In this document: in pieces, positions 16,001 through 24,922 of the stretch | Position numbering within the stretch: the stretch's first letter is position 1 | Layout: each line of letters starts with the position of its first letter | Assembly: GCF_008370345.1 (NCBI RefSeq) | Contig: NZ_VTUU01000004.1 | Coordinates: 62,001 to 126,000, forward strand | Source: Marinobacter salinexigens | GTDB lineage: Bacteria > Pseudomonadota > Gammaproteobacteria > Pseudomonadales > Oleiphilaceae | DNA: 64,000 nt | Direction of reading: 5' to 3' | Program-made: the position numbers and the translations under genes | The notes under the pieces: generated by a model | Databases searched by the model: none | What the model saw: the letters and a program-made list of their open reading frames with translations, nothing else | Told to the model about the DNA's origin: nothing

Positions 16001-18631
16001 ATGAAAACCGCAGAATTGCGAACAGCGTTTCTTGAGTATTTTAAACAGCAGGGTCACACCATCGTAGGCAGTAGTTCTCTGGTTCCCCATGATGATCCGA
16101 CATTGCTGTTTACCAACGCGGGCATGAACCAGTTCAAGGACGTTTTCCTTGGCCGTGAAGAACGCGACTACAGCCGAGCGACCACCTCCCAGAAATGTGT
16201 GCGTGCCGGTGGCAAGCACAACGATCTTGAAAACGTCGGTTACACCGCACGTCATCACACGTTTTTTGAAATGTTGGGTAACTTCAGCTTCGGCGACTAC
16301 TTCAAGCGCGAAGCGATTAATTTTGCCTGGACCTTCCTGACCGGTGACGACTGGCTGAAGCTGCCCACCGAGAAACTGTGGGTAACGGTTTACGCAGAAG
16401 ACGACGAAGCTTACGACATCTGGAACAAAGAAATCGGGGTTCCGGCTGACCGCATTGTCCGTATCGGCGACAACAAGGGTGGCCGTTATGCCTCAGATAA
16501 CTTCTGGCAGATGGGCGATACTGGCCCGTGTGGTCCTTGTACCGAGATTTTCTATGACCACGGCCCGGATGTGGCTGGTGGCCCCCCGGGTAGCCCGGAG
16601 GAAGATGGTGATCGCTATATCGAGATCTGGAACGTGGTTTTCATGCAGTACAACCGTACTGCTGATGGTGAAATGCTGAAGCTGCCCAAGCCGTCTGTAG
16701 ACACCGGCATGGGGCTGGAACGGATTACGGCTGTTCTCCAGGGCGTTCACAGCAACTACGAGATCGACCTGTTCCAGGATCTGCTGAAAGCCGCATCCGA
16801 CGTACTCGGTGGCGTGCCGACAACCGAAGCATCACTGCGGGTGGTAGCTGACCATATCCGTTCCTGCGCCTTCCTGATTTCCGATGGTGTGATGCCGTCT
16901 AACGAAGGTCGCGGCTTTGTCCTGCGTCGCATTATCCGTCGCGCCGCTCGTCATGGTAACAAGCTGGGAGCCAAGGGTGCGTTCTTCCACAAGCTGGCAG
17001 GCGCGCTGGTTGAGTTAATGGGCGAAGCCTATCCGCAGCTGGTCAGCAGTCAGAAACAGATCGAAAAGGTACTGCTCCAGGAAGAAGAACAGTTTGCCAA
17101 GACCCTGGACAAGGGACTGCGCCTTCTTGAGCAGGACATTGCCGAACTGAAAGGCGACGTTATCCCGGGTGAAACGGTCTTTACACTGTACGACACCTAC
17201 GGATTCCCGGTGGATCTCACCAACGATATCGCCCGCGAGCGCGGCCTGACTCTTGACTACGACGGTTACGAGCAGGCAATGGAAAACCAGCGTGAGCGTG
17301 CACGTGCTGCCAGCAAGTTCGGTATTGACTACAACGCGGCAGGCCTCACTGTTGAAGGCTCGACCGAGTTTACCGGATATGATCACGTGGACGGCCAGGG
17401 CCGTGTTCGTGCCGTCATCGTTAACGGCGAAGAGAAAAAAGCGGAAACGGGCGATGAAGCCGTCGTTGTCCTGGAGAAGACGCCATTCTACGCCGAGTCC
17501 GGTGGTCAGGTTGGTGATACCGGTCTGCTGACCTGGAGTGGTGGTCGTTTCAAAGTGACCGATACTCGCAAGGAAGGTGACAATCACCTGCACGTGGGCA
17601 CACTGATTGAAGGTGAGTTGTTCCCGGGACTGGAGGTGGACGCACGTATCGACCACGCACGTCGCGAGCGCACCAAGCGCAACCACTCGGCAACACACCT
17701 GCTGCACGCTGCACTCCGCAATATTCTTGGTGAGCATGTAAGTCAGAAAGGCTCACTGGTTGATCCGGACAAGCTGCGTTTTGATTTTTCTCACTTCGAG
17801 GCCGTCACTCCTGAACAACTGAAGGAGATTGAACGCCAGGTGAATGAACAGGTGCTGGAAAATACTCCGGTACAGGTTGACGTGACCGATATGGAAACTG
17901 CTCAGCAGAAGGGTGCTATGGCACTCTTCGGCGAGAAATATGGTGATGTCGTCCGTGTGTTGAGCATGGGAACAGACAGCTACTCCGTCGAACTCTGCGG
18001 TGGCACACACGTCTCACGTACCGGCGATATCGGATTGTTCCGAATTACCTCTGAAAGCGGCATTTCGGCGGGCGTTCGTCGTATTGAAGCGGTTACCGGG
18101 TTTGGCGCTCTGGAATGGGTTGAAGAAACCGACCGTACCTTGCGTGACACGGCTCGACTGGTAAAAGGCACTCGCGATTCGGTTGTCGAAAAGGTTCAGC
18201 AGACAGTCGACCGCAATCGTCAGCTCGAGAAAGAGATCGATGCATTGAAATCCAAGCTGGCAAGTTCGGCTGGAAGTGATCTTGCGGGTTCTGCGGTTGA
18301 CGTGGCTGGTCTCAAGGTTGTGGCTGCCGAACTTGACGGTGCTGATCGCAAGGCGCTGATGGATACGGCAGACCAGCTCAAGAACAAGCTGGGTGAGGGT
18401 GTCGTTGTCCTGGCCAGTGTTGAGGACGGCAAAGTCACTCTGGTTGCCGGTGTGACCAAGTCCGCGACAGGCCGTATAAAGGCGGGGGATCTGATGAAGC
18501 ATCTCGCTGCCCTGGTTGATGGCAAAGGCGGCGGTCGTCCTGATATGGCTCAGGGCGGGGGTAATGACCCTGGCAAGTTGGCCGATGCTCTGGCAGGCGT
18601 TCCGGCGTGGGTTGAAAAAAATATCGGTTAA
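16001..18631 (+). CDS. alaS: Alanyl-tRNA synthetase
   Basis: Class II synthetase of 876 residues, the same length as the E. coli enzyme, that charges tRNA-Ala and edits Ser/Gly mischarging. The start is [19 protein letters not shown]; motif 2 and the adenylate region are conserved ([14 protein letters not shown], then [18 protein letters not shown]). The editing zinc site is visible as His562 and His566 ([11 protein letters not shown]) with Cys666 and His670 ([10 protein letters not shown]). The C-terminal C-Ala domain ends in the Gly-rich [12 protein letters not shown] motif. GAAAGG lies upstream of the ATG. It begins the alaS-lysC-csrA order. Confidence 0.98.
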   Translation: MKTAELRTAFLEYFKQQGHTIVGSSSLVPHDDPTLLFTNAGMNQFKDVFLGREERDYSRATTSQKCVRAGGKHNDLENVGYTARHHTFFEMLGNFSFGDYFKREAINFAWTFLTGDDWLKLPTEKLWVTVYAEDDEAYDIWNKEIGVPADRIVRIGDNKGGRYASDNFWQMGDTGPCGPCTEIFYDHGPDVAGGPPGSPEEDGDRYIEIWNVVFMQYNRTADGEMLKLPKPSVDTGMGLERITAVLQGVHSNYEIDLFQDLLKAASDVLGGVPTTEASLRVVADHIRSCAFLISDGVMPSNEGRGFVLRRIIRRAARHGNKLGAKGAFFHKLAGALVELMGEAYPQLVSSQKQIEKVLLQEEEQFAKTLDKGLRLLEQDIAELKGDVIPGETVFTLYDTYGFPVDLTNDIARERGLTLDYDGYEQAMENQRERARAASKFGIDYNAAGLTVEGSTEFTGYDHVDGQGRVRAVIVNGEEKKAETGDEAVVVLEKTPFYAESGGQVGDTGLLTWSGGRFKVTDTRKEGDNHLHVGTLIEGELFPGLEVDARIDHARRERTKRNHSATHLLHAALRNILGEHVSQKGSLVDPDKLRFDFSHFEAVTPEQLKEIERQVNEQVLENTPVQVDVTDMETAQQKGAMALFGEKYGDVVRVLSMGTDSYSVELCGGTHVSRTGDIGLFRITSESGISAGVRRIEAVTGFGALEWVEETDRTLRDTARLVKGTRDSVVEKVQQTVDRNRQLEKEIDALKSKLASSAGSDLAGSAVDVAGLKVVAAELDGADRKALMDTADQLKNKLGEGVVVLASVEDGKVTLVAGVTKSATGRIKAGDLMKHLAALVDGKGGGRPDMAQGGGNDPGKLADALAGVPAWVEKNIG

Positions 18632-18643
18632 GCAACTGTTTTT

Positions 18644-18683
18644 GAAAACGGATCGGCGTTTATAATTCCGTCCGTTTTCTTTT
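18644..18683 (+). terminator. Stem-loop with T tract after alaS
   Basis: GAAAACGGA-T-CGG (18644-18656) pairs with CCG-TCCGTTTTC (18668-18679): 12 bp with one bulged T, followed by TTTT. The loop contains the -10 hexamer of the probable lysC promoter, so terminator and promoter are interleaved. Confidence 0.6.
18661..18666 (+). promoter_or_regulatory. Probable lysC -10 element
   Basis: A perfect TATAAT in the loop of the alaS terminator hairpin. TTGAAA lies 13 bp upstream, shorter than ideal, and nothing better lies at 17 bp. A start near 18673 would give a leader of about 64 nt. Confidence 0.45.
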
Positions 18684-18736
18684 ACTGGCGAGGCTCTGCC
18701 TTGCTGTGAGTCCGCGTTTCGGAGTTTGGGAATAAC

Positions 18737-19975
18737 ATGGCTCTGTTGGTTCAGAAATATGGTGGCACCTCGGTCGGCACGACCGAGCGTATATCGGCAG
18801 TTGCCGACAAGGTGTGCAGGTTCCGTAAGGAAGGTCATGACGTCGTTGTGGTTGTTTCCGCCATGAGCGGCGAAACCAATCGCCTGATTGGACTGGCCAG
18901 CGAGATTATGGAAGAGCCGGTACCGCGCGAGATGGATGTATTGGTATCGACCGGTGAGCAGGTGACGATTGCGTTGTTGTCCATGGCTTTGCAGAAGCGC
19001 GGATGTGATGCACGTTCCTACACCGGATCTCAGGTCCGGATTGTAACCGACAGCACTCATACAAAAGCCCGGATCAAGCAGATCGACGAGCAGCGTATGC
19101 GTGAAGATCTGGATGCTGGCCGGGTTGTGGTCGTGGCTGGATTCCAGGGGATCGACGAGAATGGAAACATCACCACTCTCGGTCGGGGTGGTTCAGATAC
19201 TACAGCCGTTGCCCTGGCGGCCGCGCTGAGAGCTGACGAGTGTCAGATCTATACCGATGTGGACGGCGTATACACGACCGACCCACGGGTTGTTGACAGT
19301 GCTCGTCGGCTTGACCGGATTACCTTTGAAGAAATGATTGAGATGGCGAGCCTTGGTTCCAAGGTTCTCCAGATCCGCTCTGTAGAGTTTGCAGGCAAAT
19401 ACAACGTTCCATTACGGGTCCTTTCCAGCTTCCAGGATGGGGGGGGAACCCTGATTACTCTTGAGGATGATAACGCCATGGAACAACCGGTTGTTTCCGG
19501 CATCGCTTTTAACCGTGACGAAGCTAAACTGACTATTTCCGGTGTGCCTGATACCCCGGGCAGCGCCCTGCGCATTCTCAAGCCGATCAGTGATGCGAAT
19601 ATCGAAGTGGACATGATTGTCCAGAACGTTGGTGAAGATAATAAAACCGCCTTTACATTCACGGTTCACCGCAATGATTTCAAGCGAGCTCAGGACGTTC
19701 TGCAGCGGGTCGCTGATGAACTTGGTGCCCGGGAAGTTGGCGGCGACAGTAAAATTGCTAAAGTAAGTATTGTGGGTGTGGGTATGCGCTCTCACGCTGG
19801 TGTTGCAACTCAGATGTTTGAGGCTCTGTCTAATGAGGGCATCAACATCCAGATGATCTCCACTTCCGAAATCAAGATTTCTGTGGTGATCGATGAGAAA
19901 TACCTCGAGCTGGCCGTTCGTGCACTACACAGTGCATTTGAGCTGGACAAGCCTGCGGTGTCGGAAGAGGCCTGA
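18737..19975 (+). CDS. lysC: Aspartate kinase
   Basis: Phosphorylates aspartate, the first step to lysine, threonine, methionine and diaminopimelate. At 412 residues it is a monofunctional kinase without a homoserine dehydrogenase domain. The N-terminal kinase motif [15 protein letters not shown] and the later [19 protein letters not shown] are diagnostic. Two ACT domains follow (about 265-330 and 345-405), consistent with feedback control. Related enzymes in Pseudomonas and Corynebacterium also produce a beta subunit from an internal start; I cannot tell whether that occurs here. csrA follows 185 nt downstream. Confidence 0.96.
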   Translation: MALLVQKYGGTSVGTTERISAVADKVCRFRKEGHDVVVVVSAMSGETNRLIGLASEIMEEPVPREMDVLVSTGEQVTIALLSMALQKRGCDARSYTGSQVRIVTDSTHTKARIKQIDEQRMREDLDAGRVVVVAGFQGIDENGNITTLGRGGSDTTAVALAAALRADECQIYTDVDGVYTTDPRVVDSARRLDRITFEEMIEMASLGSKVLQIRSVEFAGKYNVPLRVLSSFQDGGGTLITLEDDNAMEQPVVSGIAFNRDEAKLTISGVPDTPGSALRILKPISDANIEVDMIVQNVGEDNKTAFTFTVHRNDFKRAQDVLQRVADELGAREVGGDSKIAKVSIVGVGMRSHAGVATQMFEALSNEGINIQMISTSEIKISVVIDEKYLELAVRALHSAFELDKPAVSEEA

Positions 19976-20160
19976 ATCAACGCGTCACCAATTGATTCAG
20001 TAGAGCCTCTCAAAAAGGGAATCATTGATCAATTCTATGACAATGCAGATTCTTATAAGGGAAAATGCGTCTATTAGACTTTCAGTGATCCCGATATAAA
20101 AGCAATAAGTACATAGAAACTTATGTCGGAACAGGTAGCTCTGAATAGGGAGTATGGGAT

Positions 20161-20358
20161 ATGTTGATTTTGACTCGCCGTGTTGGCGAAACTCTGATGG
20201 TTGGTGATGACATTACTGTTACCGTTCTCGGAGTGAAGGGGAATCAGGTTCGCATTGGTGTGAATGCCCCAAAGGAAGTTGCGGTTCACCGCGAAGAGAT
20301 CTATCAGCGAATTCAGTCCGAGAAAGACTCAGACGAGCCGGAATCGGGCAATCGTTGA
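20161..20358 (+). CDS. csrA: Carbon storage regulator CsrA/RsmA
   Basis: A 65-residue RNA-binding dimer that controls translation and stability of mRNAs by binding GGA in hairpin loops. The sequence [20 protein letters not shown] and the [13 protein letters not shown] motif with the RNA-contacting Arg are canonical. The ribosome binding site region GGGAGTATGGGAT itself contains GGA/GGGA, compatible with autoregulation as known for csrA, though that is inference. A strong terminator follows. It is notable here because two repeated hairpin elements in the window show CsrA-like GGA loops. Confidence 0.97.
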   Translation: MLILTRRVGETLMVGDDITVTVLGVKGNQVRIGVNAPKEVAVHREEIYQRIQSEKDSDEPESGNR

Positions 20359-20366
20359 TCAAGAAA

Positions 20367-20401
20367 AAGCCGTTCGAGGGAAGCCTGAACGGCTTTTTTT
20401 A
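20367..20401 (+). terminator. Intrinsic terminator of csrA
   Basis: AAGCCGTTC (20367-20375), 11-nt loop, GAACGGCTT (20387-20395), then at least seven T. Confidence 0.92.
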
Positions 20402-20484
20402 TATTTAGGGAAAACAGGGTGTAAAAATCTTGTGTCAACCCTATGAAAACAGAAAAATTATGGTAGTATACGCCCCGTTCTCAA

Positions 20485-20577
<93 letters not shown>

Positions 20578-20637
20578 CTTTTAAAGGAATTTGAGGCCAG
20601 GTTGATTTAGCATTCAACCATAGCAAGTGAAAGATGC

Positions 20638-20714
20638 GCGGCTGTAGCTCAGCTGGATAGAGTACCTGGCTACGAACCAGGCGGTCGGAGGTTCGAATCC
20701 TCCCAGCCGCGCCA
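20638..20714 (+). tRNA. tRNA-Arg (ACG), first copy
   Basis: A 77-nt cloverleaf. Acceptor GCGGCTG pairs with CAGCCGC, followed by G and an encoded CCA. The anticodon ACG is at 20672-20674; its first base is expected to become inosine through TadA. The T-arm GGTTCGAATCC is canonical. Confidence 0.95.
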
Positions 20715-20743
20715 CTTCTTCAGACACTTGCCACAAGTTTTAA

Positions 20744-20820
20744 GCGGCTGTAGCTCAGCTGGATAGAGTACCTGGCTACGAACCAGGCGGTCGGAGGTTC
20801 GAATCCTCCCAGCCGCGCCA
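20744..20820 (+). tRNA. tRNA-Arg (ACG), second copy
   Basis: Identical over all 77 nt to the copy at 20638-20714, after a 29-nt spacer; anticodon ACG at 20778-20780. It is a recent tandem duplication or one homogenised by conversion. The tRNA cluster ends at the terminator at 20833-20856. Confidence 0.95.
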
Positions 20821-20832
20821 TATTGAATAAAG

Positions 20833-20856
20833 AACCTCGCTTCGGCGGGGTTTTTT
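20833..20856 (+). terminator. Intrinsic terminator of the tRNA cluster
   Basis: AACCTCGC, TTCG tetraloop, GCGGGGTT (one T-G pair), then six T. It lies 12 nt after the second tRNA-Arg. Confidence 0.9.
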
Positions 20857-21191
20857 ATTGCCTGCTATTTTGTCATTCCGGCCAATTTTCAAGCGTTGGT
20901 CTCGCCTCTCATCCGATGGTTTTCTCCAGTGCTACATGCCACTGCTACGCTGTGGCTATTGGCACTGACACAGAGAACGCCGGACCTGAATTCGTCCTGT
21001 CGGGCTGTTTCAGTTGGCCCCTGTTTTAACTGAAAGATTAGCAGGCAATCAGCGTATTACAGCTCCGTAGCAGCGGGTTGATCCAGGACAAAACGGGCTT
21101 CTTATTCCTAAATAGTATTTGAATATTCCTTTGCATATTTATAGCTTTATAGCTATCCAGTTTTAGCAATTTGTTCAGCAGGGGATGTTTT
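20857..21191. other. Intergenic region between tRNA cluster and surface-protein gene
   Basis: 335 bp without a convincing gene. The left half has ordinary GC and only short unconvincing frames. The right third (about 21105-21180) is AT-rich and should hold the promoter of the gene at 21192. I see no second tRNA 3'-end fragment that would mark an integrated element. Confidence 0.6.
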
Positions 21192-22904
21192 ATGACCGAA
21201 AAGACCAGAAACCTGGTACGAAAACCGCTCGCCCAGGCGATTGTTTGCTCTGCGCTTGGCTTTGCACCACTCGCGCTGGCGGGAGTCGTCGAGGATGTTA
21301 ATACTGACAACCTGGCAGTACCGCCTCTCGACGGGCAGACGCTCATTTATACCGATGCCGTCGGAACAGCTTCGTTTGGGTGGCTGGACCCCGTTAACGA
21401 CAGTGGAGAGATAGGCCTGGGAATCTCGGTCTACAATGAGGCCTTCAGCGGTAACGTTGACGACGTGGGTTATGACTTTGCCGGTTGTATTATGGCCCAG
21501 CCGGACCTTGCTCAGAACTGCACCGCTCCCGGGGATTCCGGTAAGCGGTTCAAGCTCAAAACCACTGAAATCAATGGCCCCATCGATCTGGTTTTTAACG
21601 TAACAGAAGATACTTCAACCAGGCTTTACCGGGTCATTGGCAAATTCTCCAACCTGACCACCGGTAGTCTTGAAGCCTTCAGGTTTGAAACCGGGTTTGG
21701 TACCGGAAGTGGCTTCGTGCGCTCGACGGCTGAAGATGGTCTGTCCTTCGGCTTTTTGAATGATGACTCCGCCAAGCTGTCTGTTGGACCCGTTGGTAAG
21801 TATCCTGGTGGCCTGTTCGGTGGAAGCCGGGTAGAAGGTCTCCCATTCTTCAGTACCAGCATTGCTTCATTTTCTGAGGGCACGACCACTCTCTCTCAAG
21901 ATGCGCTGGAGACTGACGGGACGATACCTGCACCTTATGCAGCTCTCTTTGGTGATTGGCAGCCGTTGTCTGCAGTGCCGACCGGCTGGTTTATTGATCA
22001 TGACGGCAACCCGGCGAATGATTCCATTCTCCTGGCATGGAATGCGGGAACTGAGGCTACGCCTGACTGGAAGACTTTCGAAAAAGTCTTCAATGCCGTG
22101 GTCACGGTTGATCACGATGGAGACGATTTAACCGCCGAGATCTCCGCTGATAACTGGGATCCCAACAGCGTCAACTTCGATCCCGCTGTCGCCGGAAACG
22201 TTGCACCGCTGGTGGCGACGATCGGTGAGGGTGACGAAGATGATCAGATACCAGATGCTATATCTCTCGTAGAGGACACTGCCGCTGGATTGTATGACGG
22301 GGTGTTCAAAGTTCTGATTGATGGCGAAGCAGTCACCATTGATCCGTTTGCGGATTGGGCTGCCAACCCTCCGACGGTTGAGAACACCGGCGATAATTCA
22401 ACCTATGCCACCTGGTTTGCTGATGAAGGTGACGATGGTATGTATCAGCTTGCATCGGATGCTTCCTGGGTAACCCTGGAAGAGATGACGGCCGAGATTG
22501 CAGGCTCTGCGGGTGCTTTGGATTGGGTGCCGGGTTACGTTCAGGGTGCCGTGGAAGATCTGGCGAATGTGAACGTCAATACGTCCATTCAAGTGGCGGC
22601 AGATACCTCCTCCTGGCCGACCTGTACGGGCGATGGCGTCTCTACCAACTGCACCTTTACCATCCGTGTGACGGGAATCAATGATGCGGTTGAGGTTCCG
22701 ACGATTTCCGGCGGAACGTCTGCCAATGTGGATTCTGACGTTGCAACCTCCGGTTCGGGTAGCGACAGCACACCTTTTGGTTGTACTACGGGTCGCCCCG
22801 GAGCACCGGTAGACCCGGTATTGCCAGGCCTGGTGCTTATGGCTCTGGCTGGACTGTGGGCGCGTAAGAGAACTCAAAACGAGCCTGTAAATAATTCTGT
22901 GTAA
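21192..22904 (+). CDS. Secreted 'choice-of-anchor' type surface protein, 3' end altered by IS insertion
   Basis: A 570-residue exported protein. The N-terminus MTEKTRNLVRKPLAQAIVCS followed by ALGFAPLALA is a signal peptide with cleavage expected after LALA. The mature part is acidic and beta-rich and resembles the choice-of-anchor F family. The C-terminus holds a three-part sorting signal: GCTTGRPGAP with a Cys, a hydrophobic helix (VLPGLVLMALAGLWA) and a basic RKR tail, like GlyGly-CTERM/JDVT-CTERM signals. GGGG lies 7 nt before the ATG; a TTG at 21171 is less likely. An IS256-family element sits in the final codons: the reading was RKRTQN-A-stop and is now RKRTQN-EPVNNSV-stop, the last residues read from IS DNA. 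Function unknown. Confidence 0.75.
   Translation: MTEKTRNLVRKPLAQAIVCSALGFAPLALAGVVEDVNTDNLAVPPLDGQTLIYTDAVGTASFGWLDPVNDSGEIGLGISVYNEAFSGNVDDVGYDFAGCIMAQPDLAQNCTAPGDSGKRFKLKTTEINGPIDLVFNVTEDTSTRLYRVIGKFSNLTTGSLEAFRFETGFGTGSGFVRSTAEDGLSFGFLNDDSAKLSVGPVGKYPGGLFGGSRVEGLPFFSTSIASFSEGTTTLSQDALETDGTIPAPYAALFGDWQPLSAVPTGWFIDHDGNPANDSILLAWNAGTEATPDWKTFEKVFNAVVTVDHDGDDLTAEISADNWDPNSVNFDPAVAGNVAPLVATIGEGDEDDQIPDAISLVEDTAAGLYDGVFKVLIDGEAVTIDPFADWAANPPTVENTGDNSTYATWFADEGDDGMYQLASDASWVTLEEMTAEIAGSAGALDWVPGYVQGAVEDLANVNVNTSIQVAADTSSWPTCTGDGVSTNCTFTIRVTGINDAVEVPTISGGTSANVDSDVATSGSGSDSTPFGCTTGRPGAPVDPVLPGLVLMALAGLWARKRTQNEPVNNSV
22873..22880. repeat. 8-bp target-site duplication, left copy
   Basis: CTCAAAAC next to the left IS end, repeated exactly at 24188-24195 beside the right end. 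Eight base pairs is the usual duplication of IS256-family elements. Confidence 0.95.
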
Positions 22905-24187
22905 CCGCCGGGGTTAAACGTAGTCGCTGATTCGATCCTCGAACTCGATCATAAACCTGTTCAGCGCAGCCTTTCAATTCCGGATCGGCATCGTCCATTT
23001 CTTGGACGCATCCATGATAGCCAGGTAGACCACCTTGCGGGCGGAATCATCAGTCGGGAACAGCTTACGTTTCTTGATCGCTTTGCGGATGACGCTATTC
23101 AGAGATTCAATGGCGTTGGTCGTGTAAATGGCCTTGCGGATATCCTCTGGGTAAAGGAACAACGTGCTCAGGTTCGGCCAGTGATTTCGCCAGGAGCGAC
23201 CGATGTGAGGGTATTTCTCGCCCCAGACGTGCTCAAACTCATCCAGGGCCCGTAGAGCTTCCTCCTCGGTGACGGATTGGTAGATGCGTTTGAGGTCAGC
23301 CGTCACAGCCTTGTAGTCCTTCCACGGCACATACTTCATCGAGTTGCGAACCATGTGAACGATGCAGAGTTGGATCTGTGCCTGCGGGTAGGCCGTGCTG
23401 ATAGCGTCAGGAAAGCCTTTTAGACCATCCACACAGGCGATGAGAATGTCTTTCACACCTCGATTCTGAAGTTCAGTGAGGACGCCCAGCCAGAACTTGG
23501 CGCCCTCGTTTTCGGAGAGCCACATGCCCAGCAGCTCCTTGTGGCCTTCGAGATTCACACCCAGGGCCAGATAGATCGCTTTGTTGATGACCTGCTTGTC
23601 CTGCCGGATTTTGACCACGATGCAGTCCAGATAAACGACTGGATAAACCGGGTCCAAGGGGCGAGACTGCCATTCCACGACTTGGCCAATGACGGCTTCT
23701 GTTACCTTGGAAATCAGCGTGGGCGAGATGTCCGCGTCGTACATCTCCTTGAAGGTGTCGACGATTTCCCGGGTGGTCATACCTTTGGCGTAGAGGCTCA
23801 GGATCTTGTCATCCATCGAGGTGAAGCGGGTCTGGCCTTTCTTCACCAGCTGCGGCTCGAAGCTGCCCTCACGGTCACGGGGTGTGTTCAGCTCGAACTG
23901 ACCGTCTTCGGTCTTCAAGGTCTTGCGGGTGTATCCATTACGGCAGTTAGTGTTGTCAGATGCCTGATGGCGCTCGTAGCCCAGATGCTCGTCGAGCTCG
24001 GTATTCAGCGCGGCTTCGACGGTTATCCTGGTCAGCATCTGACTGAACTCGTTGAGATCCTTCTCGGTCTTGAGCGTTTTAGCAGCCTCGCGTGCGAAGG
24101 CTTCCAGTTCTTTCTTGTTCATGCGGCCTATCCTTACCCTGTCGGGGTTCAATGATAGGCGGTTTACACAGTTTTATTTACAGTCTC
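22881..24187 (-). mobile_element. IS256-family insertion sequence, 1307 bp
   Basis: Bounded by imperfect terminal inverted repeats, 22881-22909 (starts GAGCCTGTAAATAA) and 24158-24187 (its complement starts GAGACTGTAAATAA), matching at about 26 of 30 positions with one gap. The two flanking copies of CTCAAAAC show insertion by simple transposition with no later deletion. One transposase gene fills the element on the minus strand. It landed in the last codon of the surface-protein gene, separating that gene from its terminator at 24216-24250. Confidence 0.95.
22974..24122 (-). CDS. IS256-family transposase, truncated by a premature stop
   Basis: A DDE transposase (Transposase_mut family). The ATG at 24122 gives the usual start MNKKELEAFAREAAKTLKTE, with AGGA upstream. 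Catalytic residues appear as Asp in VVYLDCIVVKIR, Asp in ACVDGLKGFP and Glu in NAIESLNSVIRK. The frame stops at TGA (22976-22974) after KKWTMPIRN. The family continues here with Trp, and the DNA beyond the stop reads KAALNRFMIEFEDR and so on to TAA at 22916-22914. TGG to TGA has therefore removed the last 20 residues. 382 residues remain. Activity is uncertain because the lost tail is outside the DDE core but well conserved. Confidence 0.9.
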   Translation of the reverse strand: MNKKELEAFAREAAKTLKTEKDLNEFSQMLTRITVEAALNTELDEHLGYERHQASDNTNCRNGYTRKTLKTEDGQFELNTPRDREGSFEPQLVKKGQTRFTSMDDKILSLYAKGMTTREIVDTFKEMYDADISPTLISKVTEAVIGQVVEWQSRPLDPVYPVVYLDCIVVKIRQDKQVINKAIYLALGVNLEGHKELLGMWLSENEGAKFWLGVLTELQNRGVKDILIACVDGLKGFPDAISTAYPQAQIQLCIVHMVRNSMKYVPWKDYKAVTADLKRIYQSVTEEEALRALDEFEHVWGEKYPHIGRSWRNHWPNLSTLFLYPEDIRKAIYTTNAIESLNSVIRKAIKKRKLFPTDDSARKVVYLAIMDASKKWTMPIRN

Positions 24188-24195
24188 CTCAAAAC
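24188..24195. repeat. 8-bp target-site duplication, right copy
   Basis: CTCAAAAC, identical to 22873-22880. Joining the flanks through one copy restores a GCC-TGA ending for the interrupted surface-protein gene. Confidence 0.95.
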
Positions 24196-24215
24196 GCCTG
24201 ATTCTGGTGAGGGTA

Positions 24216-24250
24216 ACAAAAATGGGGCTGATCATTAGCCCCATTTTTGT
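24216..24250 (+). terminator. Bidirectional terminator, originally of the surface-protein gene
   Basis: A perfect 14-bp stem: ACAAAAATGGGGCT (24216-24229), 7-nt loop, AGCCCCATTTTTGT (24237-24250). The A and T tracts at both sides suit termination in both directions, serving also the convergent DUF2058 gene. The IS now separates it from the surface-protein gene by about 1.3 kb. Confidence 0.85.
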
Positions 24251-24281
24251 TGGCTCACACCGCCGGGGGTATGAAAAGTAC

Positions 24282-24818
24282 TTACCACATGAGATCGTCC
24301 GGGATTTCGTATCCGGCGTACGGGTCATCTTCACCCGAGTCTTCCGATTTGCGGTCATGTAGGACGATAACCGCTGCTTCGTCCCGTTCCATGATCTTTC
24401 GTGCGACGCCTTCAGGGACAAGGTCGTATGCGTCATTGACGCATACAATGGCAAGCCGGCCCCGGGAAAGCTGATCGACCATGGACTCATCCACGAAAAT
24501 CTTCTTGATCTTCTTGCCATCGGCAAACTGGTAGGAGGTCTCGCCATTGCTCCGGTCAACCCGGTTGGTTTCGATCAACTGCTTGATCTGGGCCTGAATG
24601 GCCTTTTTCTCGGCTTCCTGCTGACGTTGCTTGTTGAGCTGGCGGTCTTTCTCCGCCTTTTCCTCACGGGCCTTGCGAGCCCGCTCTTCGGCTTCGTTGA
24701 CCTGGGCCGCTCCTTTAGGCTGCTGCTTTCGTTGTTTACGTTTTTCCTGGCGGACTGACTTGGCTTTCTTCTCGTCGGCAAGGCCCGCTTTCAATAGCTG
24801 TTCCTGAAGGGATGCCAT
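24282..24818 (-). CDS. DUF2058 family protein (YaiL-like)
   Basis: A 178-residue cytoplasmic protein. The start MASLQEQLLKAGLADEKKAK is the hallmark of DUF2058/YaiL, annotated in some species as a nucleoid- or ribosome-associated protein of unknown role. Residues about 20-90 are a highly charged Lys/Glu/Arg/Gln-rich helix or coiled coil. The C-terminal half is a compact domain (YQFADGKKIKKIFVDESM to AAVIVLHDRK). The ATG at 24818 has GGAG upstream; an earlier in-frame start at 24899 would add residues with no family support. It is divergent from dbpA. Confidence 0.88.
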   Translation of the reverse strand: MASLQEQLLKAGLADEKKAKSVRQEKRKQRKQQPKGAAQVNEAEERARKAREEKAEKDRQLNKQRQQEAEKKAIQAQIKQLIETNRVDRSNGETSYQFADGKKIKKIFVDESMVDQLSRGRLAIVCVNDAYDLVPEGVARKIMERDEAAVIVLHDRKSEDSGEDDPYAGYEIPDDLMW

Positions 24819-24922
24819 TGGTAACTCCGTCAATGATTGGCAAATTCTGGTATCCTCTGGCGCATTATACGCCCTCGTTCGTGCCTCCATAACCAGCATC
24901 TGACAATCCGGGACTTCCTTTT

